A stretch of 35,276 bases of DNA from Duganella phyllosphaerae (lineage in GTDB: Bacteria > Pseudomonadota > Gammaproteobacteria > Burkholderiales > Burkholderiaceae_D): NCBI RefSeq assembly GCF_001758785.1, contig NZ_LROM01000103.1, positions 1 to 35,276 on the forward strand, in the 5' to 3' direction. Positions 18,578-27,426 of the stretch are shown piece by piece. A program made the translations under genes and the position numbers. How positions within the stretch are numbered: position 1 is the stretch's first letter; every line of letters starts with the position of its first letter. The notes beneath the pieces were generated by a model, which made no database searches, was not told where the DNA came from, and saw only the letters and a program-made list of their open reading frames with translations.

Positions 18578-18993
18578 TATCGCTCGCTCTGCGCCAGGTA
18601 GGCATTGAAGCCGTGGTCGAGGTAGGCCGTGGGCGGCAACTCGTCGGACAGCACGGCGGCGTCCATCTCGGCCAGGTCGGCAATGCGTTGCTGCTCTTCG
18701 AAGTGATAGATGCCGGTCAGGCCGCCGACCAGCAGCAGCAGCGGCAGCGCCACGCCCATGCGGCCGAGCCAGCCGAACCCTTGCGACAGCACGCCGCCGC
18801 CATCGTTATTGCTGGCGATGGCAAAGCGGGACTGGCGCACGGCGAGCGGCGCCGCCACGTGGGCTTTCTTGCGCGCCATGGCCAGCTTGCGCGCCTGCGC
18901 CAGCCGGTCGGTGGTGGCAGCGGGCAGGTCGTCGAGCCGCTCGTTGAGCGCGTGGCGTACCTTGTACGCGAAGTTCAGATCGTCGGTGTTCAT
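18577..18993 (-). CDS. DUF3619-family membrane protein, possible anti-sigma partner
   Basis: A 138-residue protein with an N-terminal cytoplasmic part of about 75 residues (FAYKVRHALNERLDDLP, RLAQARKLAMARKKAHV), one membrane segment near residues 79-97 (MGVALPLLLLVGGLTGIYHF) and a short acidic periplasmic tail (IADLAEMDAAVLSDELPPTAYLDHGFNAYL). This layout and its position right after an ECF sigma gene, with ATGA overlap at 18990-18993, match what an anti-sigma factor would look like, although DUF3619 has no assigned function that I know. The inference should be kept apart from the family assignment. Confidence 0.8.
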   Translation of the reverse strand: MNTDDLNFAYKVRHALNERLDDLPAATTDRLAQARKLAMARKKAHVAAPLAVRQSRFAIASNNDGGGVLSQGFGWLGRMGVALPLLLLVGGLTGIYHFEEQQRIADLAEMDAAVLSDELPPTAYLDHGFNAYLAQSER

Positions 18994-19556
18994 AATTTAA
19001 TTCCCAAGGCTTTGAGCGAGGCGGCCAGTGCGTGAGTTGCGCGTGAGCAATGCGTCTTCACGCTCCCTTCGGAACATCCCATTGCTTCGGCTGTTTCAGC
19101 CACATCCATGTCCTGCCAATAACGCATGAGGAACGCTTCTCGTTGACGCGCCGGAAGCTTTTGTACCTCGTTATCGATCAATTCCAGCATTTGCTGGCGC
19201 TCGACCTTGTCGGCGGACGATTCGGCAGCCTCAGAACCTTCCTCGGCGAAAGATTCCAGTATATCAAAATCGTCCTCGCCATCTTTCGACGAACCCATGC
19301 CGGAAAACAGCGTGACCCAGGTATTGCGGACCTTTTCGCGGCGGAAGTAGTCGAGGATGGTGGTTTGCAGGATGCGCTGGAACAGCATGGGCAGCTCGGC
19401 GGCCGGCTTGTCGCCGTATTTTTCGGCGAGCTTGATCATCGCGTCCTGCACGATGTCCAGGGCCGATTCGTCCTTGCGCACCGCGTAGACCGCTTGCTTG
19501 AAGGCGCGCCGTTCGACGTTCTCGAGGAAGTCGGAGAGTTCTTTGTCTGTGGCCAT
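18990..19556 (-). CDS. ECF-type RNA polymerase sigma factor
   Basis: A 188-residue sigma-70-family factor. Region 2 is at about residues 12-75 (RRAFKQAVYAVRKDESALDIVQDAMIKLAEKY, ILQTTILDYFRREKVRNTWV). An acidic linker follows (GEDDFDILESFAEEGSEAAESS, about 85-110). Region 4 with its helix-turn-helix is at about 118-180 (LPARQREAFLMRYWQDMDVAETAEAMGCSEGSVKTHCSRA). The ATG at 19556 gives the family N-terminus; the frame is open to 19718 but the added sequence has no sigma character. It heads an operon with DUF3619, DUF3106 and RDD genes. Many ECF factors autoregulate, but I could not identify its promoter. Confidence 0.92.
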   Translation of the reverse strand: MATDKELSDFLENVERRAFKQAVYAVRKDESALDIVQDAMIKLAEKYGDKPAAELPMLFQRILQTTILDYFRREKVRNTWVTLFSGMGSSKDGEDDFDILESFAEEGSEAAESSADKVERQQMLELIDNEVQKLPARQREAFLMRYWQDMDVAETAEAMGCSEGSVKTHCSRATHALAASLKALGIKL

Positions 19557-20020
19557 GCTGGAGGTTGTGGAAAACTGACCGCATCCTAGCAAAAATCCCA
19601 CGTATTTGCATGGTTTTACGTCGATCCACCCATTTTTTGCACCGGTAACTAGCCTTTTTCTACTTTGTTCTTGCTCAAAATGGTGCATCAGGTGTACCGT
19701 ATGGGACGCTTTGAACACCCCGAAGCTGTATGGTCATCTCGCAGCAGGCACACAACGCCGCCATCGACATGACGCGCTTTCATATGTAGGCAGTTTGTTC
19801 TGACCCGCGCCACAAGCGCGAGAGGTAGGCACAACCGCTACAGAAATTCCGGCGAAACGACTATATGCGTTTTAGCGCCACTTTGCCCGTCACTACGGTT
19901 GGCGGAAGAGGTGGTCGTGACCGCATGACAAAGGGACATCGGGCAAGCTGTAGGGGGTGGCGTATTTCGCGAGGGAAGAACATCCGATCAATCTCCAATG
20001 GACCTTGAAAGGAATGTTTC
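19557..20020. other. 464-bp divergent intergenic region, sigma gene to ilvB
   Basis: No convincing gene is present. A weak minus-strand TAGGAT about 20-30 bases upstream of the sigma ATG has a 3/6 -35 partner. On the plus side, GAAAGGA lies just before ilvB. I found no leader peptide with runs of Ile, Leu or Val codons, no T-box features and no terminator, so classical ilv attenuation is not supported. Confidence 0.5.
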
Positions 20021-21775
20021 ATGAATAACGAAGCATCTTCGCAATCTGGTAACCAGTCCTCTGGTAACCAACTCACTGGCGCCGAAATACTGGTGCGCTG
20101 CCTCGCGGAAGAGGGCGTCGAGCACGTCTTCGGCTATCCCGGCGGCGCCGTCCTGTATATCTACGACGCCATCTTCAAGCAAGACAAATTCCAACACGTT
20201 CTGGTACGCCATGAGCAGGCCGCAGTCCATGCCGCCGACGCCTATTCGCGCAGTTCGAACAAGGTTGGTGTCGCGCTGGTCACGTCCGGTCCGGGTGTCA
20301 CCAATGCTGTCACAGGTCTTTCCACCGCTTACATGGATTCCATTCCCATGGTCGTGATCTCGGGCCAGGTGCCCAGCCACGCCATCGGCCAGGATGCCTT
20401 CCAGGAATGCGACACGGTCGGTATCACCCGTCCCGTGGTCAAGCACAATTTCCTCGTCAAGGACGTCAAGGATTTGGCGGAAACCGTCAAGAAAGCGTTC
20501 TTCATCGCCCGCACCGGCCGTCCCGGCCCCGTGCTGGTCGACATCCCGAAGGATATCTCGATGCACAAGACGACGTACTCGTACCCGAAAGAGGTCGAGA
20601 TGCGTTCGTACAAGCCGGTGGACAAGGGCCACGCCGGCCAGATCCGCAAGGCAGTGCAGTTGCTGCTGCAAGCCGAACGCCCGATGATCTACACCGGCGG
20701 CGGCGTGATCCTGGCCAGCGCTTCCGACGAGCTCAACAAGCTGGTCGACAAGCTCGGCTTCCCGGTCACCAACACGTTGATGGGCCTGGGCGCGTACCGC
20801 GCCTCGAGCGAGAATTTCCTCGGCATGCCCGGCATGCACGGCACCTACGAAGCGAACATGGCGATGCAGCATTGCGACGTCCTGATCGCCATCGGCGCCC
20901 GTTTCGACGACCGCGTGATCGGCAACCCGAAACACTTTGCCTCCAGCCCGCGCAAGATCATCCACGTCGACATCGACCCGTCGTCGATTTCCAAGCGGGT
21001 GAAAGTCGATATTCCCATCGTCGGCAACGTCAAGGATGTGCTGATCGAATTCCTGGCCCAGCTCGACGCCAGCGAAGCCAAGCCAAACGCGCCTGCGCTC
21101 AAGGACTGGTGGAAGCAGATCGCCGAATGGCGCGGCAAGGATTGCCTGAAATTCGCCGGTTCGGATTTGGTCATCAAGCCGCAGTCGGTCGTGCAAAAAG
21201 TATGGGAAATCACCAAGGGCGACGCCTTCATCACGTCCGACGTGGGCCAGCACCAGATGTGGGCCGCGCAGTACTACCCGTTCGACAAGCCCAAGCGCTG
21301 GATCAACTCGGGCGGCCTGGGCACCATGGGCGTGGGCCTGCCGTACGCCATGGGCGTGCAGATGGCCAACCCGGATGCGACGGTTGCCTGCATTACCGGC
21401 GAAGGCTCGATCCAGATGTGCATCCAGGAGCTCGCCACCTGCAAGCAATACCACCTGACGCCGAAGATCATCATGCTCAACAACCGCTTTTTGGGCATGG
21501 TCCGGCAGTGGCAGCAGATCGACTACGGTTCGCGCTACTCCGAGTCGTACATGGATTCGCTGCCCAACTTCGAGAAGCTGGCCGAGGCCTATGGCCACGT
21601 CGGCATGCGCATCGAAAAACCGGGCGACGTCGATGGCGCGCTGCGCGATGCGTTCGGCATGAAAGACAAGCTGGTGTTCATGAACTTCATCACCGACCAG
21701 TCAGAAAACGTGTGGCCGATGGTCAAGGCAGGCAAGGGCCTCTCTGAAATGCTGCTCGGTTCGGAGGACTTATAA
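20021..21775 (+). CDS. ilvB: Acetolactate synthase, large catalytic subunit
   Basis: A 584-residue ThDP enzyme that makes 2-acetolactate from two pyruvates, or 2-aceto-2-hydroxybutyrate from pyruvate and 2-oxobutyrate. This is the first common step of valine, leucine and isoleucine synthesis. Visible are FGYPGGAVLYIYD, the cofactor-activating Glu65 in VRHEQAAVHAADAY, TSGPGVTNAVTG, the FAD-binding middle domain (IGARFDDRVIGN), and the ThDP/Mg segment TGEGSIQMCIQELATC...LNNRFLGMVRQWQ. The first 17 residues are a polar, repetitive extension rich in Ser, Asn and Gln. The ATG at 20021 has GAAAGGA upstream. ilvN starts one base after its stop. Confidence 0.97.
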   Translation: MNNEASSQSGNQSSGNQLTGAEILVRCLAEEGVEHVFGYPGGAVLYIYDAIFKQDKFQHVLVRHEQAAVHAADAYSRSSNKVGVALVTSGPGVTNAVTGLSTAYMDSIPMVVISGQVPSHAIGQDAFQECDTVGITRPVVKHNFLVKDVKDLAETVKKAFFIARTGRPGPVLVDIPKDISMHKTTYSYPKEVEMRSYKPVDKGHAGQIRKAVQLLLQAERPMIYTGGGVILASASDELNKLVDKLGFPVTNTLMGLGAYRASSENFLGMPGMHGTYEANMAMQHCDVLIAIGARFDDRVIGNPKHFASSPRKIIHVDIDPSSISKRVKVDIPIVGNVKDVLIEFLAQLDASEAKPNAPALKDWWKQIAEWRGKDCLKFAGSDLVIKPQSVVQKVWEITKGDAFITSDVGQHQMWAAQYYPFDKPKRWINSGGLGTMGVGLPYAMGVQMANPDATVACITGEGSIQMCIQELATCKQYHLTPKIIMLNNRFLGMVRQWQQIDYGSRYSESYMDSLPNFEKLAEAYGHVGMRIEKPGDVDGALRDAFGMKDKLVFMNFITDQSENVWPMVKAGKGLSEMLLGSEDL

Positions 21776-21776
21776 G

Positions 21777-22268
21777 ATGCGACACATTATCTCTGTCTTG
21801 CTGGAAAACGAAGCCGGTGCGCTGTCGCGCGTGGTCGGCCTGTTCTCGGCCCGGGGCTACAACATCGAAACGCTGACCGTGGCGCCGACCGAAGACGCGA
21901 CACTGTCGCGCATGACCATCGTCACCAGCGGCTCGGATGACATCATCGAACAGATCACCAAGCACCTGAATCGCCTGATCGAGGTGGTAAAGGTGGTGGA
22001 CCTGACCGAAGGCCAGCACATCGAACGCGAGCTCATGCTCATCAAGGTGCGCGCCGTGGGCAAGGAACGTGAAGAAATGAAGCGCACGGCGGACATCTTC
22101 CGTGGTCGCATCATCGACGTCACCGAAAAGTCCTACACGATCGAACTGACCGGCGCCAAGACCAAGCTCGACGCGTTCATCGATTCGATCGACCGCGCCT
22201 CGATTCTCGAGACGGTACGTACCGGCGGTTCCGGCATCGGACGCGGCGAACGCATCCTCAAAGTTTAA
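21777..22268 (+). CDS. ilvN: Acetolactate synthase, small regulatory subunit
   Basis: A 163-residue regulatory subunit that raises activity of the large subunit and confers valine feedback inhibition. The N-terminal ACT domain (residues 3-75) reads RHIISVLLENEAGALSRVVGLFSARGYNIETLTVAPTEDA in short conserved blocks; the C-terminal domain contains LMLIKVRA, FRGRIIDV and ELTGAKTKLDAFI. Length and sequence match the IlvH/IlvN type of proteobacteria. Only one base separates it from ilvB, so the two subunits are made together. ilvC follows after 57 bp. Confidence 0.97.
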   Translation: MRHIISVLLENEAGALSRVVGLFSARGYNIETLTVAPTEDATLSRMTIVTSGSDDIIEQITKHLNRLIEVVKVVDLTEGQHIERELMLIKVRAVGKEREEMKRTADIFRGRIIDVTEKSYTIELTGAKTKLDAFIDSIDRASILETVRTGGSGIGRGERILKV

Positions 22269-22325
22269 TCCCGGTACCGCATACAGCAAGTACCTGTTTA
22301 CCATACAAAATACCAAGGAATTATC

Positions 22326-23342
<1,017 letters not shown>

Positions 23343-23361
23343 GCGTTTTTCTGCATACGAG

Positions 23362-23387
23362 AAGCCGGCGCAAGCCGGCTTTTTTTT
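23362..23387 (+). terminator. Intrinsic terminator after ilvC
   Basis: An 8-bp perfect stem (AAGCCGGC with GCCGGCTT) with a GCAA loop, followed by an unbroken run of T from 23380 to 23387. It should end the ilvBNC transcript, so the SIMPL genes need their own promoter. Confidence 0.95.
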
Positions 23388-23450
23388 CGCGTGGTTAGGT
23401 GCGCTCTGTTACAAACACTCACCATGTCTTACAGTTGCATCATGTAAATT

Positions 23451-23495
23451 CGGTTAAAGTTTGCCCAGTATTTAACTTTTTCCTAACTTTAACCG
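23451..23495 (+). promoter_or_regulatory. Inverted repeat covering the ribosome site of the first SIMPL gene
   Basis: The 11-bp arms CGGTTAAAGTT (23451-23461) and AACTTTAACCG (23485-23495) are perfect complements separated by 23 nt. The right arm ends inside CCGGAG (23493-23498), the ribosome-binding sequence of the gene at 23505. As RNA it would partly hide that site; as DNA it could be a repressor operator. Confidence 0.6.
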
Positions 23496-23504
23496 GAGTT
23501 CGCC

Positions 23505-24266
23505 ATGACCGTCATCAAACACCTCGCCGCAGCCGCTGCTGTCACCCTCGCACTGACCGGCGCCGCCCAGGCTGCCGATGCACTGCCGACCACCGGCGCG
23601 CTGGTGGTCGTGCCGGCCTTCGGTGAAGTCAAGCATGCCAATGACCAGGCCGTTGCTACGTTTGCCATCGAAGAGCAGGACAAGGACAAGGCCGCTGCCG
23701 CGTCGCGCGTGAACCAGAAGATGAAGCAGGGCGTCGACATTCTGAAAAAAGCCGACCCGCAAGCGAGCCTGAAAACCCAGGGCTATTACACCTACCCGGT
23801 GTACCCGGAAGACCGTCCGCTCGCAAATGGTCAGGTCGCCAAGCCACGCGTGCCGACCTCGTGGCGCGTGGGCCAGTACGTGGAAGTGACCACCACCAAC
23901 CTGGAAGCGCTGCCGAAGACCGCCGCCGCCGCCCAGAAGGTGCTGACTTTGAATAATCTCAATTTCGGCCTGGCGCCGGAAACCACGAAGAAGCTCGACG
24001 AACAGCGCATTGCCGCCACGTATAAAAACCTGAACGAGCGCATCAATTCGATCGCGACCGCCATGGGCCGCAAGGTTGGCGATGCCGTGCTGGAAACGGT
24101 GGACTTCGAAGGTTCGGGCAACTATGCGCAGGAAGGCGCCCGTGCTGCCGCACCGATGATGATGCGCGCCAAGGCGGCCGACAGCATGGAAGTGGCCGAG
24201 CCGAGCTTCGAGCCGGGCGAGACCACGCTGGAAATGCGCCTGGTGGGCAAGGTGCGCTTTAAATAA
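23505..24266 (+). CDS. SIMPL-domain (DUF541) periplasmic protein, copy 1
   Basis: A 253-residue exported protein with a signal peptide (MTVIKHLAAAAAVTLALTGAAQA, cleavage near residue 23). The SIMPL/DUF541 domain fills the rest: FGEVKHANDQAVATFAIEEQDKDKAAAASRVNQKMKQ, LKTQGYYTYPVYPE, SWRVGQYVEVTTTNLEALPK, and a C-terminal FEPGETTLEMRLVGKVRF. Proteins of this family are periplasmic or outer-membrane associated; E. coli YggE is linked to oxidative stress, but a molecular role is not settled. It is paralogous to the next gene and sits between the ilvC terminator and pssA. The ATG at 23505 has CCGGAG upstream. Confidence 0.9.
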   Translation: MTVIKHLAAAAAVTLALTGAAQAADALPTTGALVVVPAFGEVKHANDQAVATFAIEEQDKDKAAAASRVNQKMKQGVDILKKADPQASLKTQGYYTYPVYPEDRPLANGQVAKPRVPTSWRVGQYVEVTTTNLEALPKTAAAAQKVLTLNNLNFGLAPETTKKLDEQRIAATYKNLNERINSIATAMGRKVGDAVLETVDFEGSGNYAQEGARAAAPMMMRAKAADSMEVAEPSFEPGETTLEMRLVGKVRFK

Positions 24267-24340
24267 GGTGATGAGGTGATGTTTTAGGGCAAACATCATG
24301 GTAGAGTCCCGGTTGCTTTTATATCAACCAGGAAACTGCC

Positions 24341-25093
24341 ATGATGTCCAAACTCGCTGTCACCGCCATTCTCCTCGCCGCAACTACCGCTGCCAACGCA
24401 GCCCCGGCGCCCCTGCCGAGCAGCGGCATGCTGATCGTCCTGCCGGCAACCGGCACGGTGCGCCAGGCCAACGACCAGGCATCGATCACGATGACCGCCG
24501 AGGAAACCAACAAGGACAAGGCGCTCGCGCAGTCGCGCGTGAACCAGAAGATGAAGCAGGGGCTGGCACTGCTCAAGCAGGCCGACCCGCAAGCGAGCTT
24601 CAAGACTGAATCATATTCCACCTATCCCGTCTATCCCGAGCAGACCACGCCGGCGAGTACCCAGTCGCGCGTGCCCAGCGGCTGGCGCGTCACACAAAGT
24701 CTGCGCGTGACCACCACCAACCTGGCCGGTTTGCCCAAGACCGTCGCTGCCGGGCAGGGCTTGCTGGGGTTGTCCAACTTGTACTTCAGCCTCTCGCCAG
24801 CCACCGCCCAGAAACTCGACGACGAGCGCATCGCCGCTACCTATGCCAACCTCAACCAGCGCGTGCGCGCCGTGGCCGCCGCCATGGGGCGTGATCCTGC
24901 CGATGCGGTCGTGGAAGTGATGGATTTTGAGGGTTCGGGCAACTACACCGACCGCGCCGCGCCGCCCGCGCCACCGGCCCCCATGATGCGGGCATCGTCG
25001 TTGTCGGCGGCGTCAGCGGTGGAAGAGCCGAGCTTCGAGCCGGGCGAGACCACGCTGAATATGCGCGCGGTGGGCAAGGTGCGCTTCAAATAG
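24341..25093 (+). CDS. SIMPL-domain (DUF541) periplasmic protein, copy 2
   Basis: A 250-residue paralogue of the preceding gene. It has its own signal peptide (MMSKLAVTAILLAATTAANA). It keeps the same landmarks: RVNQKMKQG, KQADPQASFKTESYSTYPVYPE, RVTTTNLAGLPKTVA, DFEGSGNY and FEPGETTLNMRAVGKVRFK. Several segments are nearly identical to copy 1, indicating a tandem duplication with later divergence, mainly in the signal peptide and the Pro/Ala-rich stretch before the C-terminal strand. A second ATG directly follows the first, so the start may be 24344. No terminator separates the two copies, 74 bp apart. Confidence 0.9.
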   Translation: MMSKLAVTAILLAATTAANAAPAPLPSSGMLIVLPATGTVRQANDQASITMTAEETNKDKALAQSRVNQKMKQGLALLKQADPQASFKTESYSTYPVYPEQTTPASTQSRVPSGWRVTQSLRVTTTNLAGLPKTVAAGQGLLGLSNLYFSLSPATAQKLDDERIAATYANLNQRVRAVAAAMGRDPADAVVEVMDFEGSGNYTDRAAPPAPPAPMMRASSLSAASAVEEPSFEPGETTLNMRAVGKVRFK

Positions 25094-25196
25094 GCTATCG
25101 CGTGCACAATGGGCGCTGCGGATGCGGCTCCCTGTTTTAGGTTCGGCTCCACTATAATGATGAAGCAACAAAAAACATTAACCGTACTGGAACCCT

Positions 25197-26063
25197 ATGC
25201 CGAACTTCCCGCGTCGCCGCGCCAAGAACGCCGCTGCCAAAGCCAAACTGCCCAAGACGTCGCGTTTCAGCCGTTTTGCGCGCAGGGCCAGGGGGGAAGA
25301 CCTCGACCGTCCCCGCCCGCGCGGCATTTACCTGCTGCCCAACGCCTTTACGACCGCCGCGCTGTTCTGCGGCTTCTACGCCATCGTCATGGCGATGAAC
25401 CAGAAATTCGAATATTCGGCCTGGGCGATCTTCATCGCCATGGTGCTTGACGGCCTCGACGGCCGCGTGGCAAGGCTCACCAATACCCAGAGCGAATTCG
25501 GCGCCCAGTACGACAGCCTGGCCGACATGGTCTCGTTCGGCGCCGCGCCGGCATTGGTGATTTACGAATGGTCGCTGCGCGGCCTGGGCAAGCTGGGCTG
25601 GATCGCTGCGTTCGTGTATTGCGCTGGCGCCGCGCTGCGCCTGGCCCGCTTCAACACCAATATCGCCGTGGTCGACAAGCGCTTCTTCCAGGGCTTGCCA
25701 TCGCCGTCGGCCGCCGCGCTGGTGGCCGGTTTCGTGCTGCTGATGGTGGACCAGGACGTCTCCGGCCTGGACCTGGCCTGGGTGTCGTGGGGCATTGCCG
25801 TGTTTGCCGGCCTGACCATGGTCACCAACGTGCCGTTCTACAGCTTCAAGGACGTCAATTTCCGCAAGTCGGTACCGTTCATCACGGTCTTCCTGATCGC
25901 GCTGTTCTTCGCCCTGATCTCGATCGACCCGCCCAAGGTGATGTTCCCGCTGTTTATCGGGTACGGCCTGTCGGGCTACGCGGTGCTGGTGTGGCGCCTG
26001 GCCAAGGGCAAGCCGGTCAGCGTGATCCAGACCGAGATCGAGGACGACGATCATCTTCGTTAA
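25197..26063 (+). CDS. pssA: CDP-diacylglycerol-serine O-phosphatidyltransferase
   Basis: A 288-residue integral membrane enzyme that makes phosphatidylserine from CDP-diacylglycerol and serine, the precursor of phosphatidylethanolamine. The CDP-alcohol phosphotransferase signature is complete: DGLDGRVAR, then eight residues to G, and YDSLAD (pattern DGxxAR-x8-G-x3-D-x3-D, near residues 84-109). About eight hydrophobic segments follow the type II PssA pattern. The first 40 residues are strongly basic (RRRAKNAAAKAK, RFARRARG) and cytoplasmic. It lies downstream of ilvBNC as in many Burkholderiales, but leuA does not follow here. A strong terminator ends it. Confidence 0.96.
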   Translation: MPNFPRRRAKNAAAKAKLPKTSRFSRFARRARGEDLDRPRPRGIYLLPNAFTTAALFCGFYAIVMAMNQKFEYSAWAIFIAMVLDGLDGRVARLTNTQSEFGAQYDSLADMVSFGAAPALVIYEWSLRGLGKLGWIAAFVYCAGAALRLARFNTNIAVVDKRFFQGLPSPSAAALVAGFVLLMVDQDVSGLDLAWVSWGIAVFAGLTMVTNVPFYSFKDVNFRKSVPFITVFLIALFFALISIDPPKVMFPLFIGYGLSGYAVLVWRLAKGKPVSVIQTEIEDDDHLR

Positions 26064-26077
26064 GCCTGGTTGAAAGC

Positions 26078-26104
26078 AGGGCCGCAATTGCGGCCCTTTT
26101 TTTT
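26078..26104 (+). terminator. Intrinsic terminator after pssA
   Basis: An 8-bp perfect stem (AGGGCCGC with GCGGCCCT), AATT loop, followed by T from 26097 to 26104. It lies 15 bases after the pssA stop and 19 bases before the end of the convergent Ser/Gly-rich gene. Confidence 0.95.
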
Positions 26105-26122
26105 GCTCTACTGCGACGTTGC

Positions 26123-26686
26123 TCAGCGACCTTGCGTGGACTGTTGTTGATTACGTTCGCCGCTGTTGGTGCTGCTGTTGCTGCCGCTGGTGCCGTTTTT
26201 CGAGCCGCGGTTTTTCTGTTTCGATTGCGGGTCGGTGTTGCTGCCGCTGTTACCGCTGGCGCTGCTGCCGCTGCCATTTCCCATCGAGCCCGATTGGCTG
26301 CCTGCGCTGCCGGTGCCGCTGCTGCCACTGGTAGTGCCGGTACCCATGCTACCCGTACCGCTGCTTCGGCTACCGGTGCTACCGCTGCCCGATTGTCCGC
26401 CGGTACCGCTTTGACCGCTGCCGCTGGTGCCGGTTTGGCCACTGGTGCCACTGGTGCCACTCGTGCCACTGCTGCCGGTGCGCCCACTGTTGCTGGTGCC
26501 GCTGGCGCCGGATTGACCGCTACCCGTGCCGCTGGCCCCGGTGCTGCCGCTGGTGCCGGTCTGGCTGCTGCTGCCTGAACCGGTACCACTGCCGGAACCT
26601 GTACCGGTAGTCGTACCGCTGGTCTGTGCCACGGCGCTGGCGCTCATCAGTGCTGCGACGATCCATGCTGTCAATTTGGTGTTCAT
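26123..26686 (-). CDS. Secreted Ser/Gly/Thr-rich low-complexity protein
   Basis: A 187-residue protein with a signal peptide (MNTKLTAWIVAALMSASAVAQ, cleavage near residue 20). After it come about 130 residues made almost only of Ser, Gly, Thr and some Gln/Ala in irregular SGTSGTSGT-like repeats. A more polar tail follows (NTDPQSKQKNRGSKNG, RNQQQSTQGR). No Cys or aromatic residue appears after the signal region. The ATG at 26686 has GAGGAG just upstream, supporting real translation rather than a chance frame. It is presumably a disordered exported protein. I know of no assigned function. The DNA of 26230-26620 is correspondingly repetitive. Confidence 0.75.
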   Translation of the reverse strand: MNTKLTAWIVAALMSASAVAQTSGTTTGTGSGSGTGSGSSSQTGTSGSTGASGTGSGQSGASGTSNSGRTGSSGTSGTSGTSGQTGTSGSGQSGTGGQSGSGSTGSRSSGTGSMGTGTTSGSSGTGSAGSQSGSMGNGSGSSASGNSGSNTDPQSKQKNRGSKNGTSGSNSSTNSGERNQQQSTQGR

Positions 26687-26876
26687 ATCATCTCCTCGAT
26701 TGGTGTGGGTGAGCAGTCATTTTTCCATTTGGTTTGGTAATCTGAGTAGGACTGCTCCCCATGGCTGGGTCGGACTAAATCGAGACAATAGGCGTGGGCC
26801 GACACTTCGTTCCACGCCGAAGCATTCGATCTCGCCGCCAGCTATCTTGTCGCTACATTCAACGACCGAGGCCAGC

Positions 26877-27281
26877 ATGACCATTACCTGCTTTATCCAC
26901 TACCAGATCGACCCGTTTCAGCGCGATACCTTCCGCCTGTATGCCGAAAACTGGGGCCGCATCATCCCGCGCCTCGGTGGCCACCTGCTCGGCTACTTCC
27001 TGCCGCACGAGGGTACCAACGACGAGGCGTGGGGACTGGTGGCGTTCGACTCGCTGGCCGCTTACGAAGCGTATCGCGCCCGCCTGCGCGCCGACGACGA
27101 GGCGCGCGCCAATTTCGGCCTGGCCCGCAGCCAGCGCTTCATCCTGCGCGAGCAGCGCACCTTTGTCGAGGCGGTCGAAGGCGCGTTCTGCCTGCCACTG
27201 CTGCGGTGGCAGTGCAAGCTGGAGCTTGTGTCGGCAGCAGGGGGTGTCCCTATGTCCTTCGTCAAGCGGTATCGAACGTAA
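26877..27281 (+). CDS. NIPSNAP-family protein with an unusual C-terminal tail
   Basis: A 134-residue small cytoplasmic protein of the NIPSNAP ferredoxin-like fold: ITCFIHYQIDPFQRDTF, WGRIIPRLGGHLLGYFLPHEG, GLVAFDSLAAYEAYRARLRAD and FILREQRTFVEAV. Family proteins of this kind end soon after the last segment, near residue 105. Here about 30 extra residues follow (CLPLLRWQ...SFVKRYRT) that look like read-through into non-family sequence, ending two bases before an inverted-repeat element. The function of bacterial NIPSNAP proteins is unclear. GAGG at 26868-26871 precedes the ATG. Confidence 0.8.
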   Translation: MTITCFIHYQIDPFQRDTFRLYAENWGRIIPRLGGHLLGYFLPHEGTNDEAWGLVAFDSLAAYEAYRARLRADDEARANFGLARSQRFILREQRTFVEAVEGAFCLPLLRWQCKLELVSAAGGVPMSFVKRYRT

Positions 27282-27282
27282 G

Positions 27283-27385
27283 CTTCGGGGTCAGTGCCGA
27301 CATTCGGACATTATTGAACTTAACCGCACGGTATTGGTCGTTGTAGTGATGGGTTCGTGTCTAAATGTCGGCACTGACCCCGAAG
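27283..27385. repeat. 103-bp MITE/REP-like element with 28-bp terminal inverted repeats
   Basis: The left arm 27283-27310 and the complement of the right arm 27358-27385 agree at 26 of 28 bases, the first 22 without mismatch (beginning CTTCGGGGTCAGTGCCGACA). They are separated by 47 bp. GGGGTCAG-type arms are familiar from dispersed palindromic repeats in Proteobacteria. The element lies between the convergent NIPSNAP and TonB_C/Sel1 genes and would form a very stable hairpin in RNA from either side. No transposase is encoded. Confidence 0.8.
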
Positions 27386-27426
27386 GGGGGGCATCCATGC
27401 AGTTAAGCGGCCTGTGCCGTGGTGGT

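Noticed and set aside
19925..20008. A 27-codon frame upstream of ilvB as an attenuator leader peptide
   Set aside because: It has few Ile codons, no run of branched-chain codons, no ribosome site and no terminator between it and ilvB.
26119..26773. Plus-strand frames opposite the Ser/Gly-rich gene, rich in Leu/Pro or Cys/Trp
   Set aside because: They are by-products of the repetitive codons on the minus strand. Only the minus-strand frame has a signal peptide and ribosome site.
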